Assembly (NCBI GenBank): GCA_016719815.1
Contig: JADJYK010000012.1
Span: forward strand, 124,001 to 188,000
DNA length: 64,000 bases
DNA from: Chitinophagaceae bacterium
Lineage (GTDB): Bacteria > Bacteroidota > Bacteroidia > Chitinophagales > Chitinophagaceae
Direction: 5' to 3'
The position numbers were made by a program, and so were the translations under genes. Positions 31,291 through 40,848 of this stretch are shown piece after piece. Numbering within the stretch: the stretch's first letter is position 1; every line of letters starts with the position of its first letter. The notes under the pieces were generated by a model. It did no database searches. It saw only the letters and a program-made list of their open reading frames with translations, and had not been told where the DNA came from.

Positions 31291-33236
31291 TTATTCACCT
31301 TTAGCTTCATCACTGTCAAGCTTCTTCTTCAGGTCGGCAAGAATACCTAAATCACCTAAAGTTGCTTTCTCAACTTTGTTCTGAACATTCTTCACTGCTT
31401 TACGGGTATGTTCAACTTCGGCCCTAGCTTCTTTCTTTGCAGATTCAGCAGCTTCAACCTGTCCCTGCTCCCAGATGCGGGTATGAGATACCACAATTCG
31501 TTTTTCATTGCGGTCAAACTCAATTACCATAAACTGTGCAGTTTCATCAGCAGCAATACTCTTACCATCTTCTTTAGTAAGATGACGGTTTGGAGCAAAA
31601 CCCTCCAGACCATACGGCAATTGTACAGTAGCTCCTTTATCATCCCTGCGGATTACAGTTCCCTCATGCAGGCTGCCGATAGCAAATGTATCTGCAAGTG
31701 CATTCCAGGGATCTTCTTCGAGTTGCTTATGTCCAAGCTGAAGTTTGCGGTTTTCTTTGTCAATGCCAAGAATGATTACATCAATATTACTACCAACCTT
31801 TGTGTACTCACTCGGATGATTAAAACGCTTCAGCCAGCTTAAATCGCTGATGTGAATCATACCGCCAATACCGGCAGCCAGTTCAACAAACACGCCGTAG
31901 TTAGTGATATTTTTCACCAAACCGGTATGCTTACTTCCTTCGGCAAATTTAGCTTCGATATCATTCCACGGGTCAGCAGAAAGTTGTTTGATAGACAAAC
32001 TCATTTTGCGGCTTTCTTTATCAAGTGTTACCACTTTGGCTTCATGCTCATCACCCAGCTTAAAGAATTCTTTAGCATTGATTGGCGTATTAGCCCATGT
32101 AATTTCGGATACATGCACCAGACCTTCAACACCCGGCTGAATCTCTAGGAAAGCACCATAATCTTCAATATTTACCACTTTACCTTTTACTACATTACCT
32201 TCTGCAATATTTTCTGCCAGCACATCCCATGGATGTGGAGTAAGCTGCTTGAGTCCTAAACTGATACGCTTCTTCTCATCATCAAAGTCAAGCACCACCA
32301 CGTTGATCTTCTGATCAAAGTACTTCTGAAGGATGAGAAATACGGCCCCATGAAATATCTGTGATGTAAAGCAAACCATCGAGTCCACCCAAATCCATAA
32401 AGGCACCAAAGTCGGTGATGTTTTTTACAGTACCTTCCAGCACTTGGCCTTTTTCCAGCTTGCTCATTATCTCTGCTCTTTGAGCTTCGATATCACTTTC
32501 AATTAATGCCTTGTGAGATACAACTGCATTCTTGATTGTTTCATTAATCTTAACAACCTTAAACTCCATTGTCTTACCCACAAACTGGTCGTAATCAGTA
32601 ACAGGCTTAACGTCAATTTGTGAACCAGGTAAAAATGTTTCCATTCCAAATACATCCACAATAAGACCACCTTTAGTTTTAGAAGTAACTGTACCGGTAA
32701 TAACTTCACCAGTTTTGTGTACTTCAACAATTTTCTCCCAGGCACGGGTAATGCGGGCCTGACGGCGGCTCAGGTTCAGGTGTCCTTCCCTGTCTTCTTT
32801 TTCAACAACCATTACTTCCACAGTATCGCCAACAGCAAGACCGGGAATGTCGCGGAACTCATTCAGAGAAATCAACCCATCACTTTTAAAACCAATGTTC
32901 AAAACCACATCAGTTTTTGTAAGTCCAACCACAAGTCCTTTAATTAATTCACCATCGTTTAACTGAACAAAAGTGTTGTCATATACCTTATGGTATTTTT
33001 CCTTTCCTCTGCAGTGTAAGAAATTACATTGCGCCTGTCAACACTCCAGTCAAAATCATCATGTGCCGTTTCAATAACAGGCACTTCTGTTTTTCAGCAA
33101 CTGCAACAGGTGCAGTCTCGACAGGTTCATTTGTTGTCGCTGTAGCCACTTCTGTACTGAGTTCTGACGAAGCATCAGCAGAAGCAGACTCCTGTGCATC
33201 AGCGTTTAGTTGTTTCATAATGTTGTTTTCAAACAT
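31291..33236 (-). CDS. rpsA: 30S ribosomal protein S1 (frame-shifted)
   Basis: Binds mRNA on the 30S subunit. About 648 residues, with six S1 (OB-fold) repeats: GELIKGLVVGLTKTDVVLNI, GEVITGTVTSKTKGGLIVDV, GQVLEGTVKNITDFGAFMDL, GNVVKGKVVNIEDYGAFLEI, GSKHTGLVKNITNYGVFVEL and GSLHEGTVIRRDDKGATVQL. An Ala/Ser/Glu-rich tail precedes repeat 1 (QESASADASSELSTEVATAT) and a Lys/Glu-rich tail ends it. Frames break near 33085 (one A missing), near 32990 and near 32330; each continues without gap. Start 33236 is used; ATG 33218 is an alternative. In Bacteroidota, which largely lack Shine-Dalgarno sites, S1 is central to initiation. Confidence 0.95.
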
Positions 33237-33274
33237 GATTGTTAATCCCGAAGGGGTTTATTATTTCGGGGCGG

Positions 33275-33308
33275 CAAAGATACAGTTTAGTTTTATGTGA
33301 ATAAGCAA
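33275..33308 (-). promoter_or_regulatory. Promoter of rpsA
   Basis: -7 box TATCTTTG (33275-33282) with a -33 TTG (33306-33308) separated by 23 bases, both on the minus strand, about 40 bases before ATG 33236. Fits the Bacteroidota consensus best of all boxes in the window. Confidence 0.6.
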
Positions 33309-33395
33309 AAAAATATAGTTTTTTAATGTGCTCACTTCCCGGTTAACTAATTGTATTTTAAAAGATTACAGTAAGTAAATCTCCCTAACCTTCTT

Positions 33396-34400
33396 TTGCA
33401 TTCAGGTAAACATATTATATTCACCAAAAATCCTGCTTTGCTGTACAGAATTCTCAAAATCATATCCCGTATTGCAATCCGCATTTATTGCAGGAAAATT
33501 GTCATTAATAAGCCCGAAATACTCAATACTGAAGGACCTGTTTTAATTGCAGCGAATCACCCCAACTCATTTCTTGATTCCGTTATACTCAATACACTTT
33601 TTGAAAAAGATATCTGGGCGTTGGCACGGGGTGATGTGTTCAGAAAACCTTTTTTTGCAAAGCTTCTCCATTCATTAAATATTCTTCCTGTTTACAGAAC
33701 AAGCGAAGGATCCGAAAATCTCAACGAAAACTACAAAACATTTGAAGCCTGCACTTATAAACTAAAGGAAAATGCTATAATAAAGATTTACAGCGAAGGC
33801 CTCTGTGTGAATGAGTGGCACCTGAGAACATTAAAAAAAGGAACAGCCAGACTGGCAATTAGAGCATGGGAAGAAGGTATTCCGCTAAAAGTATTACCTG
33901 CCGGAATTAACTACAGCTCCTTCAGAAAATTTGGAAAAAATGTTTTCCTGAACTTTGGCGAATTCATTACAATACAGGATATGAACTTCAACGGTACTGA
34001 TGGTCTCAGACATCAGCAGTTTAATTGTAAACTACAAGAACAACTAAGCAGGTTGGTTTATGAAATTGATGAAAATGATATTTTCATGAAAAAAAAGATA
34101 CTTACTGTTCCGCAGAACATAACAAAAAGAATACTTCTTTTTTTACCTGCAGCAATTGGATATGTTGTTAATATGCCATTATACATCCCTGCTAAACATT
34201 TTACCTATCGTAAAACGAAAGAGACCGTTCATTATGACTCAGTTATAACTGCCCTTCTGCTGATATTATATATTCCTTACCTCGTACTGATAACTGCTTT
34301 TGTTTGGTTTATCAGCGGATGGTGGTACTCTATCTTTTTACTATTGCTCATACCTTTTACAGCATGGGCTTATGTTCAGCTAAAGGAACAAACCGATTAA
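33396..34400 (+). CDS. PlsC-type acyltransferase with C-terminal membrane helices
   Basis: 334 residues. NHPNSFLDSV is the NHxxxxD acyltransferase motif (about residue 58); IKIYSEGLCVNEW stands where FPEGTR is expected, so motif III is weak. Two or three membrane segments lie near the C-terminus (ILLFLPAAIGYVVNM, VITALLLILYIPYLVLITAF, WYSIFLLLLIPF). It probably acylates a lysophospholipid or other lipid precursor at the inner membrane. The start is uncertain: TTG 33396 is the only start keeping the N-terminal KHIIFTKNPALLYRIL. Its stop shares bases with the convergent flavoprotein gene. Confidence 0.75.
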   Translation: MHSGKHIIFTKNPALLYRILKIISRIAIRIYCRKIVINKPEILNTEGPVLIAANHPNSFLDSVILNTLFEKDIWALARGDVFRKPFFAKLLHSLNILPVYRTSEGSENLNENYKTFEACTYKLKENAIIKIYSEGLCVNEWHLRTLKKGTARLAIRAWEEGIPLKVLPAGINYSSFRKFGKNVFLNFGEFITIQDMNFNGTDGLRHQQFNCKLQEQLSRLVYEIDENDIFMKKKILTVPQNITKRILLFLPAAIGYVVNMPLYIPAKHFTYRKTKETVHYDSVITALLLILYIPYLVLITAFVWFISGWWYSIFLLLLIPFTAWAYVQLKEQTD

Positions 34401-35655
34401 TCAGCGGTTAATGAAGATGCCGTAATTGCTTTTGCAGCTATATATCCACTTGTCCAGGCATACTGGAAATTAAAACCACCGGTTATACCATCCACATCCG
34501 TTATTTCACCTGCAAAAAAAAGACCTGGAAACAGCTTGCTCATCATCGTATTATGATCAATTTCTGAAGTTGCTATTCCCCCGGCAGTTACAAACTCTTC
34601 TTTAAATGTGGTTTTACCTTTTATTGAAACAGTATAGGAACATAAATTCCTGATAAACTCATTTTGTACTGTTGCAGGTAAATCCGCCCAACGCATATCT
34701 TCCTTTATACCAGCATCTGCAGCAAGAAAATCCCACAACCGGCCAGGAAGCTGAAACCTGTTTTTACCAATTATTTTTTGTGCAGAATTGATTTGTCTTT
34801 GCTCCAAAAATTTTTCTCTTACCTCCTGTTCATTCACCTTACCCAGCCAGTTGATTTGAATATTGAAATTCCATTTTAAATTACTTAACTCCCTGGCGCC
34901 CCATGCACTAAGTTTTAACACAGCAGGACCGCTAAAGCCCCAGTGAGTAATCAGTAGCGGCCCGGTTTGAGTAAGTTTTGTGCCGGTTATTCTTATTGAA
35001 GCATTTTCTGCCACCACTCCCATCAGCTTCTGTATTGGATTTGGTATTCGCTTTTCAATTGAAGCAGTTGTGTTAAATGTAAAAAGAGACGGTACTGGCG
35101 GCTGTATCGTATGATTCAGTCTCTTTAGCCATCCGGCTTTAAGCTCATTCGATATCCCTCCTGAAGCTACAAGCAAATAATCTGCTGATATTACATTATT
35201 ATTTTTTACTTCAACAAAAAACGGTGATTCTCAATTCTTACATTTACTGCTTCTGTATTAGTTCTGATATCCACTTTATACTTTGCAGCTTCGTTCAACA
35301 GGCAGTTAATTACTGTTTGCGATGAATCCGTAACAGGGAACATCCGTCCATCACTTTCAGTTTTCAACTTCACGCCTCTTTCTTCAAACCATTTAATTGT
35401 GTCAGTCGTAAAAAACTGGTGAAATGCTTTTTTTACAAAATTATTTCCCCTTGGGTAGTTCCTGCTCATTTCCCCAATATCAAAACAGGCATGTGTAACG
35501 TTACACCTGCCGCCTCCGCTTACTTTTACCTTTGAAAGCAGTTTACCCGACTTCTCAAGAACTGTAACCTTTAGAAAATGGTTCATCCTTGCCGCATTAA
35601 CTGCGCAAAAAAAACCGGCGGCACCGCCTCCAACCACTACAAGATGTTTTGACAA
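34397..35655 (-). CDS. HI0933-family FAD-dependent oxidoreductase (frame-shifted)
   Basis: About 420 residues. N-terminus LVVVGGGAAGFFCAVNAA is the FAD dinucleotide-binding GxGxxG; VSGGGRCNVTHACFD is the family hallmark, followed by KLKTESDGRMFPVTDSSQTV. The C-terminal part has TGPLLITHWGFSGPAVLKLS, FVTAGGIATSEIDHNTMMSK, LFFAGEITDVDGITGGFNFQYA. The family includes BaiN and other flavoproteins of poorly known substrate. One frameshift near 35205. Start ATG 35655, with a short divergent gap to the YiiX-type gene. Confidence 0.88.
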
Positions 35656-35700
35656 TGTTTATTTTTTCACAAAGAAATTGATTTTTCATTAAGTTAGCTT

Positions 35701-36291
35701 ATGGCGACTCCGATTACAAAAAAACAGATCAGAGAGCTTCCTGTTATTCCATATGAAAAAATCAGGGATCATCTGAAAACCGGTCATATCTTCTTTAGTT
35801 CTGGCAGCTATACTTTTTCTGGCATCATTCAAAAGTTAACAAAGAGTGCCTGGAGCCATGTAGCAATTGTTTATAAAGACGAAGAACTGGGCCGGGTACT
35901 TATTCTTGAAGCAGAACCAAGAATCGGTATCAGAATGATTCCCTTATCAAAATACCTCACAGACTATAAGGGCAAAAAAAGGCCATATAAAGGGCAAATT
36001 GTATTGGCAAAGCTAAATATGAGCCTTGAGCAGGAAAAAATGAATAAAGCCATTTGTTTTGGCCTGGACGAACTAACCCGGCCTTATGACAATTGGGAAA
36101 TATTCCGGATAATGACACGGATTTTGTTCCGGATAGGTAAAAGGGAAAAGAACAAGAACTACATTTGTTCAGAACTGGTTAGAGATGCTTTTGCAAAAGC
36201 CGGTGTCGTGTTTCAAATGAAAGACACCTATATCAGCCCGCAGGAGATTTGGAGTGACGAACGTATCGAAATGAAATACAGGATTCTATAA
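35701..36291 (+). CDS. YiiX-type permuted NlpC/P60 (papain-like) hydrolase
   Basis: 196 residues, no signal peptide. SAWSHVAIVYKD gives the catalytic His, and NYICSELVRDAFAKAGV the Cys of the circularly permuted papain-like fold, in that order. LILEAEPRIGIRMIPLSKYL and NWEIFRIMTRILFRIG are other family-like segments. Members act as amidases, thioesterases or acyl hydrolases; the substrate here is not known. A bidirectional terminator follows directly. Confidence 0.75.
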   Translation: MATPITKKQIRELPVIPYEKIRDHLKTGHIFFSSGSYTFSGIIQKLTKSAWSHVAIVYKDEELGRVLILEAEPRIGIRMIPLSKYLTDYKGKKRPYKGQIVLAKLNMSLEQEKMNKAICFGLDELTRPYDNWEIFRIMTRILFRIGKREKNKNYICSELVRDAFAKAGVVFQMKDTYISPQEIWSDERIEMKYRIL

Positions 36292-36295
36292 TAAT

Positions 36296-36326
36296 AAAAA
36301 GCCACCTTCAATCAGGTGGCTTTTTA
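36296..36326. terminator. Bidirectional intrinsic terminator
   Basis: AAAAAGCCACCT, TCAATC loop, AGGTGGCTTTTT: a perfect 12-base stem with A-run and T-run on either side. It serves the convergent YiiX-type and histone-like genes. Confidence 0.9.
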
Positions 36327-36350
36327 TTCAGAACTGTTCACCGGTACTAA

Positions 36351-36938
36351 CTATGCCAGGTCATCTGTTTCATCAGGTACATTTTCAGTATCTGCAATCG
36401 CCTCATCAGGATTTGAAGCCGCATTTATATCATCAAAAGTAACAACGGTTTCTGTAACTTCCATTGTACCATCAGGGGTAACATATATTTCTTTCACTTC
36501 TTCTACTATAACGGGCTTCTTTGACACTGGCGGCAACGGGATTTTTACCGGTTTAGGTTTAACAGTCTTAACAACTTCTTTTTTCTTTGGGACAACAGTT
36601 GCCTTTTTCGTTATGGCCTTTGGCTTAACTGATTTTTTTCTTGCCGGCGTAACAATTTTCTTTGCTGCTTTCTTTATAACTTTCTTTACAACCTTTTTAG
36701 CAACTTTTTTTACTGCCTTTTTTACAACCTTCTTTGGTACCTTCTTTATCACTTTTTTCTTTGGTACTGCTTTCTTTTTTGCGGCAGGTTTTGGTTTTCC
36801 CTTCACAGGCTTCTTGCTTTTAGGGGCAACTGGTTTCTTTTTTACAGCTTTGTTGGGTTTGGCATTTTTTTTCCCACCTGTTTTGCGGGCAGGTTTTGCA
36901 GGTTTGGCAATTTTTTTTGCTTTCTTTTTTGTTGCCAT
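36351..36938 (-). CDS. Histone H1-like Lys/Ala/Pro-rich protein with acidic tail
   Basis: 195 residues. Residues 1-135 are almost only Lys, Ala, Pro and Val with repeats such as KKVPKKVVKKAVKKVAKK, like the C-terminal tail of histone H1 or bacterial Hc1/AlgP-type proteins. Residues about 140-195 are acidic (VEEVKEIYVTPDGTMEVTE, SNPDEAIADTENVPDETDD). It most likely binds DNA or RNA through the basic part; the acidic end may hold it back or recruit partners. The frame is unbroken despite long A-rich runs. An opposite-strand frame is also open over the same bases but encodes only a Phe/Thr-rich mirror of the low-complexity DNA. Confidence 0.8.
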   Translation of the reverse strand: MATKKKAKKIAKPAKPARKTGGKKNAKPNKAVKKKPVAPKSKKPVKGKPKPAAKKKAVPKKKVIKKVPKKVVKKAVKKVAKKVVKKVIKKAAKKIVTPARKKSVKPKAITKKATVVPKKKEVVKTVKPKPVKIPLPPVSKKPVIVEEVKEIYVTPDGTMEVTETVVTFDDINAASNPDEAIADTENVPDETDDLA

Positions 36939-37041
36939 GACAATGGGGTTTAATGATGATAAACAATAGTTGTTTCAGGTAAGTACCTTAAAGTTACTAT
37001 CCAATCTTATCAAACAAAACAAAATTGCCGGAAAAATCCAT

Positions 37042-38511
37042 CTAGCATTCGGGTAGACTAAGCGGTACATGAACAGCAAGACCACCGTCAGAAGTTTCCT
37101 TGTACTTAAAATTCATGTCAAGTGCCGTATCCCACATTGCCTTTATTACTGCGTCCAGAGGCACAATTGCATACTCTGGTGTGCTTTGCAAGGCCAGTTG
37201 TGAGGCTGTAATCGCTTTTATGGCTCCCATTGTGTTGCGTTCAATGCAGGGAATTTGTACCAATCCTCCGATGGGGTCGCAGGTAAGCCCCAGGTGATGC
37301 TCCATCGCTATTTCAGCAGCCATAAGTACCTGTTGCTGCGTTCCGCCCATGCATTCTGTAAGGCCGGCTGCCGCCATTGCGGAAGAAACTCCGATCTCGG
37401 CCTGGCAGCCACCCATTGCCGCCGAAATTGTGGCACCCTTCTTGAAAATACTCCCTAACTCGGCTGCAGTCAGCATAAACTTCAGAATATTTTCTTCTGT
37501 ATAAGCATTGCAAAAAACAGCATAGTAATGCAACACTGCAGGAATCACACCGGCGGCACCATTCGTTGGGGCTGTTACCACCCTGCCAAAAGAAGCATTT
37601 TCTTCGTTTACAGCCAGTGCAAAACAACTTACCCAGTCAAGTGTATATTTAAAGTCATTTCCGCCAGAACGTATTACTTCTAGCCATTCATCATAACTGC
37701 CATATGAACGTCCTCCGGTTAGTCTTTTATTCAGTTCAAAACTTCTGCGTTTCACATTCAATCCTCCAGGCAACATTCCATCCGTATGACATCCCCTGTA
37801 AATACATTCTTTCATCACTTTCCAGATTTCTTTCACTTTTTTCTTTATCTCCAGTTCTGAACGCCACACCAGCTCATTTTCCATTACGATTTCGTGTACA
37901 TGCATACCAGTTTTAATACACCAGTGCATTAAATCATCCGCAGTGTTGACAGGAAATGGCAATTGAGCAACTTTTCTTTCGCTTGTCTCCTCTCCTTCCC
38001 GTACCACAAAACCGCCACCTACAGAATACCAGGTCTCGGCTATGGAGTCACCATGTTCCAGTTGTACTAAAAATGTAACGGCATTAGGGTGAAAAGGGAG
38101 GTTCTCTGTCAGAAAAAACTCAATATCTTCTCTCGGGTCGAACTCTACTTCGTGGCGACCCAGCAATACCAGTTTCTTCATGTGTGCTATGTCATTTAAC
38201 TTAGGGATTATTTGACCCACATCGAAGGTTTCAGGGTCAGCACCACAAAGCCCAAGTTGAACAGCCACATCTGTTCCATGTCCTTTACCGGTTTTTGCCA
38301 GCGAACCGTATAATAATACCCGCAGTTCAATAACCTGGTAAAGAAGCCCCTTTCTATTTAATGACTCAGCAAAACGCTTTGCTGCTATCCAGGGACCCAG
38401 TGTGTGAGAACTGGAGGGTCCCACACCAATTTTAAAAATATCAAATGCAGAAATTGATTCGTACGACAATTTATTTTGTTTCTGTTGTAAATAATCACCA
38501 GTTAAATTCAT
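37042..38511 (-). CDS. sdaA: L-serine ammonia-lyase, single-chain
   Basis: Deaminates L-serine to pyruvate and ammonia with a [4Fe-4S] cluster. 489 residues; the beta domain at the N-terminus has FDIFKIGVGPSSSHTLGPW, and the alpha domain has VTAPTNGAAGVIPAVLHYY, GCQAEIGVSSAMAAAGL, ECMGGTQQQ, CDPIGGLVQIPCIERN; the last two supply cluster cysteines. ATG 38511 follows a TTG at 38514. Its start lies inside the end of hutH (17-base overlap), so translation is probably coupled. Confidence 0.93.
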   Translation of the reverse strand: MNLTGDYLQQKQNKLSYESISAFDIFKIGVGPSSSHTLGPWIAAKRFAESLNRKGLLYQVIELRVLLYGSLAKTGKGHGTDVAVQLGLCGADPETFDVGQIIPKLNDIAHMKKLVLLGRHEVEFDPREDIEFFLTENLPFHPNAVTFLVQLEHGDSIAETWYSVGGGFVVREGEETSERKVAQLPFPVNTADDLMHWCIKTGMHVHEIVMENELVWRSELEIKKKVKEIWKVMKECIYRGCHTDGMLPGGLNVKRRSFELNKRLTGGRSYGSYDEWLEVIRSGGNDFKYTLDWVSCFALAVNEENASFGRVVTAPTNGAAGVIPAVLHYYAVFCNAYTEENILKFMLTAAELGSIFKKGATISAAMGGCQAEIGVSSAMAAAGLTECMGGTQQQVLMAAEIAMEHHLGLTCDPIGGLVQIPCIERNTMGAIKAITASQLALQSTPEYAIVPLDAVIKAMWDTALDMNFKYKETSDGGLAVHVPLSLPEC

Positions 38512-40066
38512 CAAACTGGTCGTTCAGCTTTATTCCCTTTGAAAGGGCAAATGCATTTACCCGCTCAACAAATGAAAAATCCATAATAATTCCTGCCACC
38601 TTATTTATGTCATCAGCAAAAATTCTGTCTTCCGACGCAAAACTTACCTGCTCTCTCACAACATCATGTGCATATTCAAGCAATTCACTGCTCTTTAAAG
38701 GCCACCTGAATTCGATTGCCTGGCAGGCAGAAAGCAGTTCAATAGCTAAAATAAACTCAAGATTATCTAGCACACGATTTAGTTTTCTGCCGCTGATACT
38801 TCCCATGCTCACATGGTCTTCCTGCCCAAGCGAAGTGGGAATACTGTCTGCGCTTGAAGGGAAACATAAGGTTTTATTTTCTGTTACTAATGCTGCGGTT
38901 GTGTATTGCGGGATCATAAATCCGCTGTTTAACCCCACGTCTTTCATTAGCAGCATGGGCAGTCCCCACTTGCCTTCCAGTAAAAGGTAGCAGCGCCTGT
39001 CGCTGATATTACCAAGCTCTGATGCTGCAAAACAGGCATAATCAAGTGGTAACGCCAGCGGTTGTCCATGAAAATTACCTCCGCTTATTGTATCATCGCT
39101 GTCAAGAATAATTGGGTTGTCTGTAACGGAATTCAGTTCTGTTTCCGTAAGCTCTTTCAGATGCAGCCACGCATTACGGGATGCTCCGTGAACTTGTGGC
39201 ATGCACCGCAGGCTATACGGATCCTGCACACGGCCACAGTCTGTATGACTTTGCATAATCGCCGAATCTTTGAGCAAAAGCCGCAGCCGTTGTGCAACCA
39301 CCCTGCTTCCCTTATACGGCCTTAAATTATGAAGGCGTTCATCAAAAGGAGCCTTCGTTCCGGTAAGTGCTTCCAGGCTCATAGCCCCGATAATATCTGC
39401 GGCCTCCAGGCAATTGTGCATCCGTTGCACCGCTTTTATTGCAAAAGACAAAATAAACTGTGTACCGTTAATTAAAGCCAGTCCTTCTTTGGGGCCAAGT
39501 TCAACAGGCAATTTTTGCAAACTATTCAGTACTTCAGCCGATTTTTGAACTTTTCCCTGATAAAAAACTTCCCCAAGTCCGATCAAGGGTAAAAATAAAT
39601 GTGCCAGGGGAGCCAGATCGCCGCTGGCTCCGACGCTGCCTTTCTCCGGAACCACAGGAATAATGTCGTTATCAATATGCCAGATAATCCTTTCTAAAGT
39701 GGACAACTGCACACCACTGTAACCCTGTGCCAGTGCATGCACTTTTGTTATCATCATCAGTTTTGCCACTTCGGGTGCAATAGCATCACCAACTCCCACA
39801 CTATGACTTTGCAGAATCTTATACTGTAAAGTTGCAGTTTCTTCTTTTGAAATAGGGGAACTGGCAAGTATTCCAAAACCAGTGTTTATACCATATACTG
39901 TTTTATTATTTTCAACAATTTTCTTAACTGCTTCATTACTTTTTTTTATTAATTGAAGGGCTTTATCATTTAGCACACCCTTCATCTTACCTTTTGCAAC
40001 AGCAATAGCAACAGGCAGGGTCAGTTTATCAGTACCATAATTAAAAAAAGATGACATAGCAGGCAT
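38495..40066 (-). CDS. hutH: Histidine ammonia-lyase
   Basis: Converts L-histidine to urocanate and ammonia, first step of histidine breakdown. About 523 residues. GSVGASGDLAPLAHLFLPL holds the Ala-Ser-Gly that cyclises to the MIO cofactor; VYGINTGFG, QNVQDPYSLR-like RVQDPYSLRCMPQVHGA and GQEDHVSMGSISGRKL complete the family pattern. ATG 40066 (MPAMSSFFNYG) is used; ATG 40057 is equally possible. No hutU, hutI or hutG is nearby; it forms an overlapping pair with sdaA. The frame is intact. Confidence 0.92.
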   Translation of the reverse strand: MPAMSSFFNYGTDKLTLPVAIAVAKGKMKGVLNDKALQLIKKSNEAVKKIVENNKTVYGINTGFGILASSPISKEETATLQYKILQSHSVGVGDAIAPEVAKLMMITKVHALAQGYSGVQLSTLERIIWHIDNDIIPVVPEKGSVGASGDLAPLAHLFLPLIGLGEVFYQGKVQKSAEVLNSLQKLPVELGPKEGLALINGTQFILSFAIKAVQRMHNCLEAADIIGAMSLEALTGTKAPFDERLHNLRPYKGSRVVAQRLRLLLKDSAIMQSHTDCGRVQDPYSLRCMPQVHGASRNAWLHLKELTETELNSVTDNPIILDSDDTISGGNFHGQPLALPLDYACFAASELGNISDRRCYLLLEGKWGLPMLLMKDVGLNSGFMIPQYTTAALVTENKTLCFPSSADSIPTSLGQEDHVSMGSISGRKLNRVLDNLEFILAIELLSACQAIEFRWPLKSSELLEYAHDVVREQVSFASEDRIFADDINKVAGIIMDFSFVERVNAFALSKGIKLNDQFDEFNW

Positions 40067-40166
40067 TTGTATATGCAAATTAACAGATTTGATTGCAGAA
40101 TAAGCCAAAATGAAAGCAGTTTGCAACCATTAGTTCAGGGTGATTATCTTTATCCAAATTTCCATC

Positions 40167-40676
40167 ATGAATAAAACATACTTGCTGATATTCTTTTTAA
40201 TGCTATTGACTTCGTTAAATGCCCAAACTCTGAAGAAATATGCTATCAGCAATTCGGGATGCTCGTATTACTCATATTGTGAAGCCAAATGGGAGCTGAG
40301 CTACAGCCAGGATTCATCCAGGGTATTTACCGGTGAGTGCCTGAATGATGGTTTTTATTACTCTGTTATTTGTGTTAAACTGGCAGAAGCCGTAAGCGAT
40401 CTTTCTGCTGCTGAGCTAATGATGATTTCTTACCTTGACTATTTGAAAACATCGTTCGAAATCACCAGTGCCGCCGGATACGGAAAAGGACACAGACTGC
40501 AAAACAATGAAAACACCCGTGGTGTACTTGATTACTGGAGTGATAAAGTAAAAAATAACTGGAAAGTAAAGGGCTGGACCAACGGAAAATTTATTGGAAT
40601 AATGATGGTCTATAGCCAAAAAGAACTGCCTGAAACAAAAATTAATGTCTTTCTGGACAGTTTCAGACTACCTTAA
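40167..40676 (+). CDS. Secreted protein of unknown function
   Basis: 169 residues. Signal peptide ending LTSLNAQ. The mature part has a Cys pair (SGCSYYSYCEAKW), VFTGECLND, and a helical middle. No family recognised. The overall look (stress on Tyr/Ser/Lys, short beta strands) is that of a periplasmic or outer-membrane-associated protein. A near-match promoter box TATCTTTA lies at 40145-40152, 14 bases before ATG 40167. The first upstream ATG-like start at 40140 is GTG and would add a poor N-terminal extension. Confidence 0.65.
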   Translation: MNKTYLLIFFLMLLTSLNAQTLKKYAISNSGCSYYSYCEAKWELSYSQDSSRVFTGECLNDGFYYSVICVKLAEAVSDLSAAELMMISYLDYLKTSFEITSAAGYGKGHRLQNNENTRGVLDYWSDKVKNNWKVKGWTNGKFIGIMMVYSQKELPETKINVFLDSFRLP

Positions 40677-40710
40677 ATAATTTAGCACCTGCGCTGCAGA
40701 TGCTAAACTG

Positions 40711-40782
40711 TGATCCGACTGGATTCAAACCAATGACCTACTGCTTAGAAGGCAGTTGCTCTATTCACTGAGCTACCGGACC
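40711..40782 (-). tRNA. tRNA-Arg (anticodon TCT)
   Basis: Cloverleaf on the minus strand: acceptor GGTCCGG with 3' TCGGATC (two G-U pairs), D-arm TAGCTCAGTGAATAGAGCA, anticodon stem ACTGC/GCAGT around CTTCTAA, variable AGGTC, T-arm ATTGG TTTGAAT CCAGT. Anticodon TCT reads AGA and AGG. The discriminator is A; CCA is not encoded. Confidence 0.93.
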
Positions 40783-40848
40783 AATTCCCCTTTAAAAAGA
40801 AGAGCCGCGAAGGTAATTTTTTTTTAGCTTGCAGCCAAAGGAAAAAGC

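Noticed and set aside
36316..36969. Long plus-strand frame of 217 codons opposite the histone-like gene
   Set aside because: It encodes only Phe/Thr/Ala low-complexity sequence, the mirror of Lys-rich codons, and spans the terminator.
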